A stretch of 64,000 bases of DNA from an uncultured SAR116 cluster alpha proteobacterium (GCA_902622515.1 CACNQE010000001.1:307931-371930); one strand, 5' to 3'. Positions 26,859-36,931 are shown, numbered from the stretch's first letter. Notes: a model not told the origin generated them from the sequence alone. Made by a program: numbers and translations.

Positions 26859-27141
26859 CGCTGTTTTCACACTAGAATTTGTATTTTTCAAATCCTCACT
26901 ACTATTTAAACGCGAACACTTTTAGAAGGTCAATTAATCATTTTAAAAATAAAACTTTTCTTAGATTGGTTTTTCATCTATTGAGATTTACATATAAAAA
27001 AAATTATTTTTTTTAGTTTTCTTAAAAATATTATTTTTTTCAGCAACTACTTCTTGTTACTCGGACTAAAACTATCATCTCCAACAACGAAACCATATTT
27101 ATTGGCCTTCGACAGCCCATCTGATTTAAATTTAAAATGCG
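26859..27141. other. Intergenic region, AT-rich, presumed promoter zone
   Basis: These 283 bases separate the 28-aa gene from the Bcr/CflA-type transporter. They are very AT-rich with long A and T runs around 26995-27035. They should hold the minus-strand promoter of the microprotein and the plus-strand promoter of the transporter. No further gene, RNA or repeat was recognised. Confidence 0.4.
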
Positions 27142-28371
27142 ATGAAAAAAGAAAAAATATATGAAATAAACCCCGATAAGCAAAAAAATACAATAAATTC
27201 AGTTGGTTTCATTGCTCTAACAATCGCAAGTCCTGTGATGGGTCTTGTTTTGCTAGTCCCTGCAATACCAGAAATTGTAAGTCGTTTTTCAATTTCAGAA
27301 AATGTTGGCCAATCCCTTATTACTTTATATTTGATTGCTTTAGGGTTAGGTCAACTTTTTTACGGAGTTGCATCTGACCGATTTGGGAGACGCCCCATTC
27401 TGCTTTTTGGCTCTATTATGTTTGCGCTAGGAAGCGGTTTAATCCTGGTATCTAACTCTATAGAGTTTCTTTTAGTATGCCGTGTTATCCAAGGACTTGG
27501 GGCCGCAGCTTGCCTATCAATGGGAAGAGCTATGATAAATGATAACTTTGCGCGTCAAGAGGCCGCTAAGCATATGTCTACCGCTCAAACAATTCAATCC
27601 ACTGTTCCAATCATATCTGTTTTGTTTGGTGGAATACTCGTTGAGTTTTTTGGGTGGAAAAGTGGAATGGCTGTGTCCGCCATAGCTGGGTTAATTATAT
27701 TTTCAATTACAATTATTAAAATTACTGAAACCCATAAAAATAGATTACCTCAAATTAATATTTTTGAAATAACAAAAGCGTACGGCGAAATTCTAAAAAA
27801 TCTAACCTTTTTAAGTTTTGCTATAGCTTGCGGGATGCAAAGCGGAATGTTTTATGTTTTGGCTGGAATACTCCCTTACCACTACGAAGCTTTAGGGCAA
27901 TCCGCTCTTGCATTTGGTTTTTGGTTTTCAATTATGCCTATTGGTTTTTTTATAGGCAATTTTATAAATAGAAGATATTTAGTGATGCGCGGCATAGAAG
28001 TCGTTGCGTTTTCTGGTTCTTTAATCACACTTTTTTCTATGTTAATTTTGTTGTTCTCAACTGTAACTGTAAATCTTAATCCCATAACTATTGCACTACC
28101 ATGTGGGTTATTTGGATTTGGCAACGGTATTTTAATTTCAAATGCAACAATAGGAGCCATATCCTCGGCAGGTAAATATGCTGGGACTGGCTCTGGATTC
28201 ACGGGCGCCTGGCAAATGATTGCTGGCGCCAGTTTTGGTGTAATAATTGTAGCTTTAGGCGGCGCAGAAAGTATGTTTATTACGGTATGTTCTGTTATTG
28301 GTATTTCTTTGCTTTCTATTTTTTGCCTAACTTACGCATTCATTTACAGAGATAAATCAGCGCATAATTAA
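27142..28371 (+). CDS. MFS transporter, Bcr/CflA type
   Basis: A 409-aa, twelve-span proton antiporter of the drug:H+ family. Motif A after span 2 reads GVASDRFGRRPILLFG. Span 4 holds CRVIQGLGAAACLSMGRAM, and span 5 carries the antiporter-type AQTIQSTVPIISVLFGGILVE. Bcr/CflA members export bicyclomycin, chloramphenicol, sulfonamides or cysteine; the substrate here is not known. The N-terminal 20 residues are polar and lie in the cytoplasm. The ATG at 27142 lacks a strong ribosome site. It is followed by an unrelated 140-aa gene 107 bases on. Confidence 0.9.
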   Translation: MKKEKIYEINPDKQKNTINSVGFIALTIASPVMGLVLLVPAIPEIVSRFSISENVGQSLITLYLIALGLGQLFYGVASDRFGRRPILLFGSIMFALGSGLILVSNSIEFLLVCRVIQGLGAAACLSMGRAMINDNFARQEAAKHMSTAQTIQSTVPIISVLFGGILVEFFGWKSGMAVSAIAGLIIFSITIIKITETHKNRLPQINIFEITKAYGEILKNLTFLSFAIACGMQSGMFYVLAGILPYHYEALGQSALAFGFWFSIMPIGFFIGNFINRRYLVMRGIEVVAFSGSLITLFSMLILLFSTVTVNLNPITIALPCGLFGFGNGILISNATIGAISSAGKYAGTGSGFTGAWQMIAGASFGVIIVALGGAESMFITVCSVIGISLLSIFCLTYAFIYRDKSAHN

Positions 28372-28478
28372 AATATAATGCTAAATGACTTGACAGAGAT
28401 CAAACCTTTTGATTCATTGTAACCACAATATATAGTGTCTTTTGACGATATTTTCCTACTACAAATAGGATTTATTTT

Positions 28479-28901
28479 ATGGCTGAGCCATCAAAACAAC
28501 CAAAGAACTCCAAAGATAAGTCAATTTTGAAATGGCTTTTAAAATTATTGCCATTTTTGGCCAAAGAGTACCCGTTGGGTGTTAACTTTAATATTTCTAC
28601 AGCCATGAAAACATATCGTAAACAAACACAACAGAAAATGCTGGATTCTCATTATGTTAATTCGGAACTTTTTGAAAGTGTTATGGATGCGTTTGATGAA
28701 ATCGAGCTAGAGAATTTAGAGGCTCAACCTAGCCCGTCCATGACTAATCTGAACAACCAATCAGATATGGTAAAAGATGGCGAATTCACATTAATTTTTA
28801 GTAAAAAGAAACCGAACAGTACCTTAAAAAATAAATCTTCAAAAAATACTAAGATAGAAAAGGACACCCGCCAGCAGGCACTTCCTAATATTGTCGGATA
28901 A
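28479..28901 (+). CDS. Hypothetical basic protein, 140 aa
   Basis: I do not recognise this protein. It is soluble, basic at both ends and acidic in the middle (VMDAFDEIELENLEAQPS). Residues 20-35 (LKWLLKLLPFLAKEYP) form a short amphipathic helix. The C-terminal third (KKKPNSTLKNKSSKNTKIEK) is low-complexity and probably disordered. ATG 28479 follows a run of AGGATTTATTTT. It lies between a transporter and a homocysteine methyltransferase without tight spacing to either. Confidence 0.6.
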   Translation: MAEPSKQPKNSKDKSILKWLLKLLPFLAKEYPLGVNFNISTAMKTYRKQTQQKMLDSHYVNSELFESVMDAFDEIELENLEAQPSPSMTNLNNQSDMVKDGEFTLIFSKKKPNSTLKNKSSKNTKIEKDTRQQALPNIVG

Positions 28902-29095
28902 GCACTGTTTTTTTGCATTGTATTAAATATAAATAATTATTTAAGTTAAATTATTAATATCTATAAGTGAAATATATCATTTCATGGTCGAACTTAATAT
29001 ATTTGCTAAAAATTCAAATTTTATACAAATTCTGTTTGGCAGTCCATATTTTAAAACTAAACACGGCCTATTAAAAAAGTTAACCAAGGAGTCAG

Positions 29096-30028
29096 ATGGC
29101 AGATATTATATTTCTAGATGGAGGTTTAGGACAGGAAATAAACAAACGTTCATCAAAGACTAAATCCCACCCTCTTTGGTCATTAAAAGTAATGTATGAT
29201 GAACCAGAACTTGTATCGAAAGTGCATCTCGATTTTATTAATGCGGGAGCAAAAGTACTAAGCCTTAATACATATACAGCTACTCTCCCACGCCTCGAAA
29301 AATACCAAGACTCAAAAGACCTTCACTACACTCATAAGCTTGCATACACCATCATGCAAAACGCTATTGAAAAATCAAATATTGACCGAAAAGAGATTGA
29401 TATTGCAGGTTGTTTGCCACCTTTAGTAGCGAGTTATATCGCGTCGGAAGCACTTCCATTTGATGAATGTGTGGTACAGTTCCAAAAGCTCATAAAGGCT
29501 CAAAGCAAATATGTAGATTTGTTCTTAGTTGAGACTATGTCAAACATCTCTGAGGCAAAAGCAGCCATCACAGCTTTACACTCGTTTGATTTACCGGCCA
29601 TAGTAGGCCTTACTATTTCCGATGATTGTTCTAATACTCTACGTTCTGGAGAAAAACTAGAATTAGCAGTAGAACAACTAGCAGAAAATGGAGTTTCTGC
29701 TCTTATGCTAAACTGTAGTTTTCCTGAGTCGATAGATTATGCAATTCCAATTCTTGCAAATACTGGGTTGCCATTTGGTGCCTATGCTAATGGGTTTACA
29801 TCCGTGAAAAATCTTATTCCTGGTTCAACAGTAGACAATCTATCAGCAAGAAAAGATCTTTCAAAAATTAAATATTCTGAATTTGTTTGTAAATGGGTGG
29901 GTTTGGGGGCAAGTTTAATCGGTGGATGTTGTGAAATCGGACCAGACTACATTAGTCGTTTAAGAAAAGTGCTAGTGCAAGACGGACATAATCTTATATC
30001 AGCCAGTCAATCTGGAATTCTAAGCTAA
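29096..30028 (+). CDS. Homocysteine S-methyltransferase family protein
   Basis: A 310-aa TIM-barrel methyltransferase of the MmuM/BHMT type, which moves a methyl group from S-methylmethionine, betaine or a related donor to homocysteine, making methionine. It starts IIFLDGGLGQEINKRSS, the family's DGG motif. The three Zn-binding cysteines are Cys in ALMLNCSF and the Cys pair in GASLIGGCCEIGPDYI. MSNISEAKAA and GLTISDDCSNTLRSGE complete the barrel. AAGGAG sits seven bases before ATG 29096. The methyl donor is not evident; dimethylsulfoniopropionate-like compounds would be possible in seawater. Confidence 0.9.
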   Translation: MADIIFLDGGLGQEINKRSSKTKSHPLWSLKVMYDEPELVSKVHLDFINAGAKVLSLNTYTATLPRLEKYQDSKDLHYTHKLAYTIMQNAIEKSNIDRKEIDIAGCLPPLVASYIASEALPFDECVVQFQKLIKAQSKYVDLFLVETMSNISEAKAAITALHSFDLPAIVGLTISDDCSNTLRSGEKLELAVEQLAENGVSALMLNCSFPESIDYAIPILANTGLPFGAYANGFTSVKNLIPGSTVDNLSARKDLSKIKYSEFVCKWVGLGASLIGGCCEIGPDYISRLRKVLVQDGHNLISASQSGILS

Positions 30029-30114
30029 GGAAAATACTAAATTAATTATCACCAATTGTATTTGATGTAGTAAGACGGAGAAGAAAACCACTTTTTACAA
30101 CGATTTCTAACAAT

Positions 30115-32019
30115 ATGCTTCAATTATCAAATATCTTTTATTCAATTCAAGGGAAACCAATTTTTGAAGATGCTAGTGCTGTTATACCAACAGGGCATAA
30201 AGTTGGAATCGTGGGTCGTAATGGTACCGGCAAGACAACTCTGTTTAAATTAATTAGAAAATCACTCATACCAGACTCTGGCAAAATAGAGATACCAAAA
30301 TATTATAATATTGGCGGTGTGGAACAGGAAGCACCCGCATGCGAAAAATCGTTACTTCAAACCGTGTTAGAAGCAGACATAGAACGAACGCAACTTTTGA
30401 AAGAGGTTGACGATTGTAAGGATGGAAAAAGGATTACCTATATTTATCAGAGACTTGAAGATATAAACGCATATTCTGCAGAAGCGCGCGCCTCTTCAAT
30501 ATTGTCAGGTCTCGGTTTAGATAGTGAGGCACAACAGCGGCCATGTCACGAATTTTCAGGCGGCTGGAGAATGCGTGTTGCACTTGGCGCTGTATTATTT
30601 TCAAACCCAGACTTATTATTATTAGATGAGCCAACGAACTATCTTGACTTAGAGGGTGCATATTGGCTCGAAAAGTTTCTCTCTAAATACCAAAACACAG
30701 CCCTAGTAATTTCCCACGATAGAGAGTTGCTGAATAAATCAGTGGATGGCATTCTGCATCTTAGTAATCATAAACTCACATATTTTTCTGGTAATTATGA
30801 ACAATTTGATTCAGAACGTCGTGGGATATTAAACCAACAGCAATCTATTAAGAAAAAACAAGATGCGCAGAGACTCCACATTCAAAGCTTTGTGGAAAGA
30901 TTTCGTGCAAAGGCTTCAAAGGCGAAACAAGCTCAATCACGAATAAAAATATTGGAAAAAATGAAGCCAATAAATGCTTTGGTAGAAAATGCAGTAACAA
31001 AATTTTCATTTCCAACACCAGCAGAATTACGTCCACCACTAGTTGTAATAAACAAGGGAAAAGTTGGGTATAATGGAAAAATAGTACTAAATCGCCTCTC
31101 GTTGAGAATAGATGCAGAAGACAGGATTGCCTTGCTAGGCGCAAATGGTGAGGGAAAGTCAACATTATCTAAACTATTAGCAAATAAATTAACACTCATG
31201 TCAGGAGAATATTTTTCAACTAATAAACTGCGCATCGGATATTTTGCTCAGCACCAGCTGGAGGAATTATCTGAGAAAGATAGCGCTTACAGACATATTA
31301 TGAATTTACAAACTGGAATGACAGAAATAGAACTTCGAAATCGTCTAGGTGCAGCTGGATTTAAAAATGATATTGTAGATTTGCCTGTTGAAAATTTGTC
31401 TGGCGGCCAAAAAGCAAGATTATTATTATTAATTTCAACAATTAATGCTCCACATATTTTGATATTGGACGAGCCAACAAATCATCTCGATATTGAAAGC
31501 CGAGAAGCACTAATTTTAGCCTTAAATGATTACAGAGGAGCAGTAATCATAGTGAGCCACGATTCCTATTTAGTGGAGACTGTTGCTGATAAATTCTGGC
31601 TCATCAACAATGGGGAAGTTTCCGAATTCTTTGGAAATATGGATGATTATAAGAACTTCGTCACTGCAGGAAAACGCCAAGGAAAAAAAATATTAGCGTC
31701 TGCAAAAGAGTCACTTTTGACGCACAATTCTACAAATGAAAAAATAAACAAATCTATTTCGCGCGCCCAGCAAAAAATCATTAAAAATAAGATATTTCAA
31801 TTACGAAAAAGACGCAGAGAAACTGAAAAACAAATAGAAATTCTAGAAACTGAAAAAAAAGAAATTGAGAATAGAATGAGTGATCAAAGTTATTACAAAA
31901 AAACTCCAAATAAAGAAATTGCGTTGACCTCAAAAAAGTTGATGAGAATTAAATCCGAGTTAGAAATATTAGAAAATAATTGGCTTCAAATAAGCGAAAA
32001 TATAGAACAGGTTTCATAG
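30115..32019 (+). CDS. ABC-F family ATP-binding protein (YheS/Uup-like)
   Basis: A 634-aa protein with two ABC ATPase domains and no membrane span, so it acts on ribosomes or nucleic acids rather than in transport. Domain 1 has Walker A GRNGTGKTT, signature FSGGWRMR and Walker B LLLLDEPTNYLD. Domain 2 has GANGEGKST, LSGGQKARL and LILDEPTNHLD. The linker of about 80 charged residues with RFRAKASKAKQAQSR is the ABC-F P-site tRNA motif. The last 90 residues form a Lys/Glu-rich coiled coil, as in Uup and YheS. Confidence 0.93.
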   Translation: MLQLSNIFYSIQGKPIFEDASAVIPTGHKVGIVGRNGTGKTTLFKLIRKSLIPDSGKIEIPKYYNIGGVEQEAPACEKSLLQTVLEADIERTQLLKEVDDCKDGKRITYIYQRLEDINAYSAEARASSILSGLGLDSEAQQRPCHEFSGGWRMRVALGAVLFSNPDLLLLDEPTNYLDLEGAYWLEKFLSKYQNTALVISHDRELLNKSVDGILHLSNHKLTYFSGNYEQFDSERRGILNQQQSIKKKQDAQRLHIQSFVERFRAKASKAKQAQSRIKILEKMKPINALVENAVTKFSFPTPAELRPPLVVINKGKVGYNGKIVLNRLSLRIDAEDRIALLGANGEGKSTLSKLLANKLTLMSGEYFSTNKLRIGYFAQHQLEELSEKDSAYRHIMNLQTGMTEIELRNRLGAAGFKNDIVDLPVENLSGGQKARLLLLISTINAPHILILDEPTNHLDIESREALILALNDYRGAVIIVSHDSYLVETVADKFWLINNGEVSEFFGNMDDYKNFVTAGKRQGKKILASAKESLLTHNSTNEKINKSISRAQQKIIKNKIFQLRKRRRETEKQIEILETEKKEIENRMSDQSYYKKTPNKEIALTSKKLMRIKSELEILENNWLQISENIEQVS

Positions 32020-32138
32020 ATTTTGATAAATAAATAGGTCATAAATTTTTTGAAAACTGATTTATGCTTAATTGATAGAAGGCCAAAAATTAGTAATATT
32101 AGGTATATAATCTTTAGGCATTGATGTTAGGTCTTATA

Positions 32139-32594
32139 ATGAACTTTTTTTCAATATTACCATACCTTACTAACTTTATTGTTATTTTTATTTTTGGTTT
32201 TGGTATCAATACTGAAGTTAAAGCTCACGAACCAGAAAAGTACCCTGCACAGTAGACATCATATATAGTGACGATGATGTTGGATTGGCTTCTTATTCTG
32301 TTTTAAAGTTACAGTACAAAAATCAGACTGGTAGGAAGATATCTGGAGTATCTGTCTTTATAAAAGATAAAGATGGAAATCTCATTGGTAATTCTGATGC
32401 CAGCTGTAAAGTAAATTCAGATGGCATAAATGCAGGTAGCACTGGACAATGTGAGAAAGTACTCCAAAAAAATTTCGGAAAAAATGATGCAAACTATCGG
32501 CTATGATGTATGGATTAAACTTTTAGAGGAACAAAAAAAAGAACTTCAGAAAGCAAATAGCTGCGATGTCATCGGGTCAAGTTTTTACAAATGA
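32139..32594 (+). pseudogene. Secreted small protein gene broken by two frameshifts
   Basis: Frame one gives a signal peptide, MNFFSILPYLTNFIVIFIFG ending near TEVKAHEPEKYP, then a TAG. Shifting frame at about 32246 gives CTVDIIYSDDDVGLASYSVL on through KISGVSVFIKDKDGN to QCEKVLQKNFGKN, then a stop at 32506. A second shift at about 32485 continues MMQTIGYDVWIKLLEEQKK and ends SCDVIGSSFYK at TGA 32594. Joined, the product is an exported protein of about 150 aa with several Cys. No function is recognised. Two shifts point to decay, although assembly error in A-runs is possible for the second. Confidence 0.72.
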
Positions 32595-32734
32595 TCAATT
32601 AAGTCGATCAACTCTTTCCTATTTGCTTTTGTAAAAAATATATAATTTTTAAAACTCCCGATTGCTTAAAGTTACATAGATGATTGACAGCTCATAACAC
32701 AGATAATAAGGCTATTAAGTAAGGGGGGCGCAAT

Positions 32735-33943
32735 ATGGATTTTAACATAAGCGATAGTCAGATTAAATGGCGATCAGTTGCGCGAGAGTTTGCAACTAAA
32801 ATTATAACTCCAGAAGCGATAGAAAGAGATAGAATTCAACTTGCTGAAGACAGAATACCTTGGGATTGGATAAAACTTGCAGATGAGGCTGGAATAAGAA
32901 CACTTGGAGTCCCAAAAAAATTTGGCGGTGCGGAAGAGTCCATTCTCACTATGTGTATCGTTGGAGAAGAATTAGCTGCAGGTGATTTAGGATTTGCTGT
33001 TATAATGGACCAATGCTGGAAAATGGCACATTTATTTAAAGACGCCATGACACCTGAACAACAGCAAAAATTTATACCTCCATTTGTGGCAGATAACCAG
33101 GCAACAACAGCTATTGGCATTACAGAGCCAGAAATCGGCTCTGACCATCAAGGATATTATGATGGCGCTGATATTGGAATGAAAACGACCGCGGTGCGTG
33201 ATGGCGATAGCTATATTCTTAATGGTACTAAACGCTATATCTCAAATGGGTGTATGGCAAAACTATATTTTATCACTGCCAGACTAGATACCAACACACC
33301 ATTAAGTGAATCTGGAGCAGTTTTCATTGTTCCGAGCAACACACCGGGCTTAAGGCCAGATTTTTTTCATGAAAAAAGTAGTCAGCGCCTTGCTACCAAT
33401 GGTTGTTTTCATCTCGAGAACTGCAGAATACCCGCAGAAAATATTATGCTTGGAGAAGGCAAATTAATTGAACTTAGAAGCCAGTATATGCCTGGAAGCA
33501 AAGCTGAGGCTGCAGCTACTGTTTTAGGAGTAGGAAGAGCCGCTTTTGACTATGCAATGAGCTATGCAAAAAGTCGAAGACAAGGAGGAAGATATATTAT
33601 TGAGCACCAAGCAATCTCGCTAATGCTCGCGAGAATGGCAATGCTATTAGATGGCGCGAGACTACAGATTTATAAGGCTGCATGGCTCGCAGATAAGGGA
33701 AATAAGGATGCTAGAGTGCAAGGTTTAATGGCCAAAGTTCAGGCCTCTGAGGTAGCTTTTGAAGTTTGCAAACTTGCAACAGAAATCCTAGGTGGTGCAG
33801 GCATTATGTACGACCACCCTGTAGAAAAATACTTAAGAGATGCTGCAAGCTTTTTACATTCTGATGGTACCAACCAAATTTGCTCATTGCGGGTCACAAA
33901 AGCTTTATCAGGATTAAACAAAGCAGCTCTTTATGGCTTTTAA
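32735..33943 (+). CDS. Acyl-CoA dehydrogenase family protein
   Basis: A 402-aa FAD flavoprotein of the acyl-CoA dehydrogenase fold. The N-terminal helical domain has FNISDSQIKWRSVAREF, the beta domain has ITEPEIGSDHQG and the FAD-contacting YILNGTKRYISNG, and the C-terminal helices include EILGGAGIMYDHPVEKYLRDA with an Arg-Asp near the FAD. It would dehydrogenate a CoA thioester; the chain length is unknown. GGGGGGCG lies before ATG 32735. The asparaginase-family gene follows 23 bases after the stop, suggesting one operon. Confidence 0.9.
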   Translation: MDFNISDSQIKWRSVAREFATKIITPEAIERDRIQLAEDRIPWDWIKLADEAGIRTLGVPKKFGGAEESILTMCIVGEELAAGDLGFAVIMDQCWKMAHLFKDAMTPEQQQKFIPPFVADNQATTAIGITEPEIGSDHQGYYDGADIGMKTTAVRDGDSYILNGTKRYISNGCMAKLYFITARLDTNTPLSESGAVFIVPSNTPGLRPDFFHEKSSQRLATNGCFHLENCRIPAENIMLGEGKLIELRSQYMPGSKAEAAATVLGVGRAAFDYAMSYAKSRRQGGRYIIEHQAISLMLARMAMLLDGARLQIYKAAWLADKGNKDARVQGLMAKVQASEVAFEVCKLATEILGGAGIMYDHPVEKYLRDAASFLHSDGTNQICSLRVTKALSGLNKAALYGF

Positions 33944-33966
33944 CCTTTATGATAATTGAGAGTTTT

Positions 33967-35013
33967 ATGGCAGGCAATAATAGTGACAAATTAATTTTAG
34001 AGCCTGTTCTGGTAACCCTAGAAAGACAGGGATTAATGGAGTCTGTGCATCGCGGCTCTGCAATAATTTTCCATTCAACTGAAGGAATTCTGGCAGCCTG
34101 GGGACATCCAGAAAAGATCATTTTTCCGCGCTCTGCGATGAAGCCGCTTCAAGTATTCACAGCACTCTCATCTGGACTTTTACTCTCTAATGAACAGGTT
34201 GCCCTTGGCTCAGCTTCACATTACGGAGAAGAAAAACACGTATTAATAGCACAAAACTGGTTGTCACAACTTAGCCTTTCAGCGGAAACCAACCTGGCCT
34301 GTGGACACGCTCTTCCGAAAAAAAATGAGGATCTTATTTCAATCCTGAAAGAACCCAGAGATAAATCATCAAGTAAAAGCACTCTTGCAAAACGTATTTA
34401 TCATGGTTGTTCTGGAAAACATTGCTGTCAACTTGCATTTTGTATCCATAATGGATGGGATATAGATGGATATTTTGATGAACATCATCCAGCACAACAA
34501 GCTTTATTTTACCATCTAGAAGAATTATCAGAATGGCCACTTCAAAAAATTGGGATAGACGGTTGTAATCTGCCCGCACCTGCAATGCGATTAATTGATT
34601 TTGCTAGAGCATTAGCAAAACTTGCCAACCCCCAAAAATTGAGTATTACCGAACAAAAAGCGGCACTGCAAATTTTTGAGAGCACTACCAGTTTTCCTTT
34701 TTTAACTGGTGGAGAATTTGCTCCAAATAGCATAATGACGGCCAAATCTAATGAAACCTTTTTCGCCAAAAATGGTTCTGAGGGAGTGTATGGATGCATA
34801 CTTCCGGAGGCAAATTGCTCAATTGTCCTTAAAATAGCTGATGGAACAATGAGAGCAGCTGATACGGCTATTGCAGGAATTCTAACCACTTATGCTAAAA
34901 ATTTAAAAATAAATGCCTCAGGTGCTTATTTTTATTCTAATCAAATTTTAAAAAATACCGTCGGAAAAGAAATTGGAAAATGTTATTGGACGGGAGAAAA
35001 ATTTAATTTTTAA
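33967..35013 (+). CDS. L-asparaginase II family protein
   Basis: A 348-aa protein of the R. etli-type asparaginase II family (PF06089), which is unrelated to bacterial AnsA/AnsB. Family features include PVLVTLERQGLMESVHRGSA, IFPRSAMKPLQ, ALGSASHYGEEKHV, ACGHALPKK, YHGCSGKHCCQLAF and IGIDGCNLPAPAM. The paired Cys in CSGKHCC correspond to the metal-linked residues reported for the family. It hydrolyses asparagine or a related amide. GAGAG precedes ATG 33967; an ATG at 33949 is also possible. It is 23 bases after the acyl-CoA dehydrogenase gene. Confidence 0.88.
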   Translation: MAGNNSDKLILEPVLVTLERQGLMESVHRGSAIIFHSTEGILAAWGHPEKIIFPRSAMKPLQVFTALSSGLLLSNEQVALGSASHYGEEKHVLIAQNWLSQLSLSAETNLACGHALPKKNEDLISILKEPRDKSSSKSTLAKRIYHGCSGKHCCQLAFCIHNGWDIDGYFDEHHPAQQALFYHLEELSEWPLQKIGIDGCNLPAPAMRLIDFARALAKLANPQKLSITEQKAALQIFESTTSFPFLTGGEFAPNSIMTAKSNETFFAKNGSEGVYGCILPEANCSIVLKIADGTMRAADTAIAGILTTYAKNLKINASGAYFYSNQILKNTVGKEIGKCYWTGEKFNF

Positions 35014-35081
35014 CTTGGTGATAATCGCAGGAATATACTAACGGTTAAGTAAAAAAGTTAATTTGTGACTCTGGAGGATAA

Positions 35082-35897
35082 ATGTTAGCTCTATATCACT
35101 TCGCGCAATCTACGTGCAGCATCAAAGTGCGACTATTACTGGCAGAAAAAGAACTCACGTGGCAAGATAACATGCTTGTTTCCTCAGAGCATAATCACCT
35201 CACTGACTGGTATTTAAAACTTAATCCGAATGGAGTTGTTCCAACATTAATCGATAACAACTTACCTGTTTTTGAATCAACATCTATTCTTGAATATCTC
35301 GAAGATAAATATACTGAAACTAGCTTTAGACCTTTTGACCACTATGTGAGAAGCCAAATGCGAGCTTTTCTAGTGTTTGTTGATGTTTGGCCTACACCTG
35401 CAGTGCGGGCACCCTCATTTCAGTTTGGAGGTTTGTTAAGAAAGTTTTCTGCCATGTCCGACCAAGAATTTTCTGAACTAATAAAAAAAAGACCTCTAAA
35501 GGCTGAATTTTATCAATCATTTAATAAAAATACTGGTTTTACACAGGACCAAATTTTTGAATCGTTAGCAGTAATATCGAGAACTGCAAAACGTATGGAT
35601 GAAATGTTGGATAAATTTGGTGGTCCATGGTTACTTGGAACTGATTATTCTCTCGCGGACATAGCCGCACTGCCATTGATTGATAGAATAGAAGATTTAG
35701 GGTTAGATGGATTATGGGTAGAGCCATATCCATCTGTTTCAAAATGGCTAAATAATGCGCAACAACGAGCAGCAACTAACAAAACCTATTTTCAGGGTAG
35801 TAGGCTATCGAACCAATTTCCTGATCTTGTTAAAGGTCCTGGGTCATTATCTGACTGGACTGATAAATTTTTTAAGGCCCGCAGCAATAAAGATTAA
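35082..35897 (+). CDS. Glutathione S-transferase-like protein
   Basis: A 271-aa GST-fold protein. The thioredoxin-like N-terminal domain starts LALYHFAQSTCSIKVRLLLAEKEL, with Ser/Cys near residue 11 as possible catalytic contacts. GVVPTLIDN holds the cis-Pro, and VFESTSILEYLEDKY is the glutathione gamma-Glu site. The helical C-terminal domain is longer than usual because of an insert of about 50 residues after WPTPAVRAP. YSLADIAALPLI is the N-capping box. GGAGG lies seven bases before ATG 35082. The substrate is unknown. Confidence 0.9.
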   Translation: MLALYHFAQSTCSIKVRLLLAEKELTWQDNMLVSSEHNHLTDWYLKLNPNGVVPTLIDNNLPVFESTSILEYLEDKYTETSFRPFDHYVRSQMRAFLVFVDVWPTPAVRAPSFQFGGLLRKFSAMSDQEFSELIKKRPLKAEFYQSFNKNTGFTQDQIFESLAVISRTAKRMDEMLDKFGGPWLLGTDYSLADIAALPLIDRIEDLGLDGLWVEPYPSVSKWLNNAQQRAATNKTYFQGSRLSNQFPDLVKGPGSLSDWTDKFFKARSNKD

Positions 35898-35994
35898 AAT
35901 AAAAATCATTTGAAAAAATAAATTTTTTAATTGTTGAGTTTCATATAACTAACGAAAGACAAACTCCAAAGTCGGTACAACGAATATTGTTTGT

Positions 35995-36114
35995 TCATAG
36001 TTTAAGTGCGCCCTCTACCACATAAAATATTACCATCGCAATGCTAAGAACAACAAGTATGATCAATCCAATCAACAAATAACTAGCTATGACTTTAACA
36101 ATTTTCTTGAACAA
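35995..36114 (-). CDS. Possible single-span microprotein, 39 aa
   Basis: From TTG 36114 the frame reads basic LFKKIVKVIASYL, then one hydrophobic stretch (LLIGLIILVVLSIAMVIFYVV) and a short tail EGALKL. The frame stays open about 16 codons further upstream, but without an ATG. No strong ribosome site is seen. The positive-inside N-terminus and clean span suit a small inner-membrane peptide, but AT-rich DNA can give this by chance. Confidence 0.35.
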   Translation of the reverse strand: MFKKIVKVIASYLLIGLIILVVLSIAMVIFYVVEGALKL

Positions 36115-36276
36115 AACTAACTCAATCTCAAATTCACAATAAAATACCAGGTAACAATATTATTGTATTAATGGCAATGAATTTTGGAATATCTATCCAA
36201 ATCCACTCGTTAAAATCAGCAGAATTGAAAATCCAAAACATTAGTTGCCTCGTATCTAAAAAAAAGGAAGGTTCTC

Positions 36277-36363
36277 ATGCAAAATTTTATAGTGATATTA
36301 GCGTTTCTACTGGCCCTAAAAATTTTTAAGAACTACGCCCGTAGAACTAAATTAGAGTGTTAA
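36277..36363 (+). CDS. Single-span membrane microprotein, 28 aa
   Basis: ATG 36277 encodes MQNFIVILAFLLALKIF, then the basic tail KNYARRTKLEC. There is one membrane span with the basic end inside. AAGGAAGG lies seven bases before the ATG, a good ribosome site in a region where few occur. I know no homologue. Confidence 0.55.
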   Translation: MQNFIVILAFLLALKIFKNYARRTKLEC

Positions 36364-36590
36364 TAGAAAGTTTTTTTTGAAAACAATTCTTTTATCATAT
36401 CAACTAATAACTTCAAAAATTAATGCAAAAACCACTTTGAATATTAGTTTAGATTTTTTCATTGAAAATAAATCAAACCACCCTTTAAAATAATAACTTA
36501 TTTTAAAAACAGGTTAATCTGTTATTAGTTCACTATAAATAACTAAAATTTACATCAACAACTCGTGGACTAACACAAATATATAACGAG

Positions 36591-36680
36591 CTAACCTATA
36601 AAACTGATTAAAAGTAAACCCGCGTTAAGCACTATAAAAAAAAACACTATACCTAAAATAATTTTAGAGGTTTCGTTCAT
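36591..36680 (-). CDS. Single-span membrane microprotein, 29 aa
   Basis: ATG 36680 encodes MNETSK, then a span IILGIVFFFIVLNAGLLLI and SFIG. GAGG lies nine bases upstream. It faces the opposite way to 36277-36363. The polar start and single uninterrupted span fit a small membrane peptide. Its function is unknown. Confidence 0.5.
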   Translation of the reverse strand: MNETSKIILGIVFFFIVLNAGLLLISFIG

Positions 36681-36931
36681 TGTTATTTTCCTCAAACTTC
36701 ATTCTGCTAATGAAATACTTATATATTAGTATGAAAAGAATAGTCGACCACAGATTACAAGTAATTTAGTGATTTATTAGACTAATAATCGAATATTTTT
36801 TGATTATAGTTTTTATTTTAAACATTTTTATAAAGCTATTATAAAGCACCAACTACTTACTAATTTTATGTATTATTAGTAAATAAATACAACCAGATTT
36901 ATTATACTACTTATAGTAAAAGGAGTATGTT

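Noticed and set aside
28902..29095. SAM riboswitch upstream of the homocysteine methyltransferase
   Set aside because: I looked for the SAM-II pattern and a paired P1 stem before ATG 29096; neither is present.
32246..32290. Possible programmed frameshift in the broken secreted-protein gene
   Set aside because: There is no slippery heptamer or following structure at the first shift, and a second unrelated shift is needed, so decay or error is simpler.
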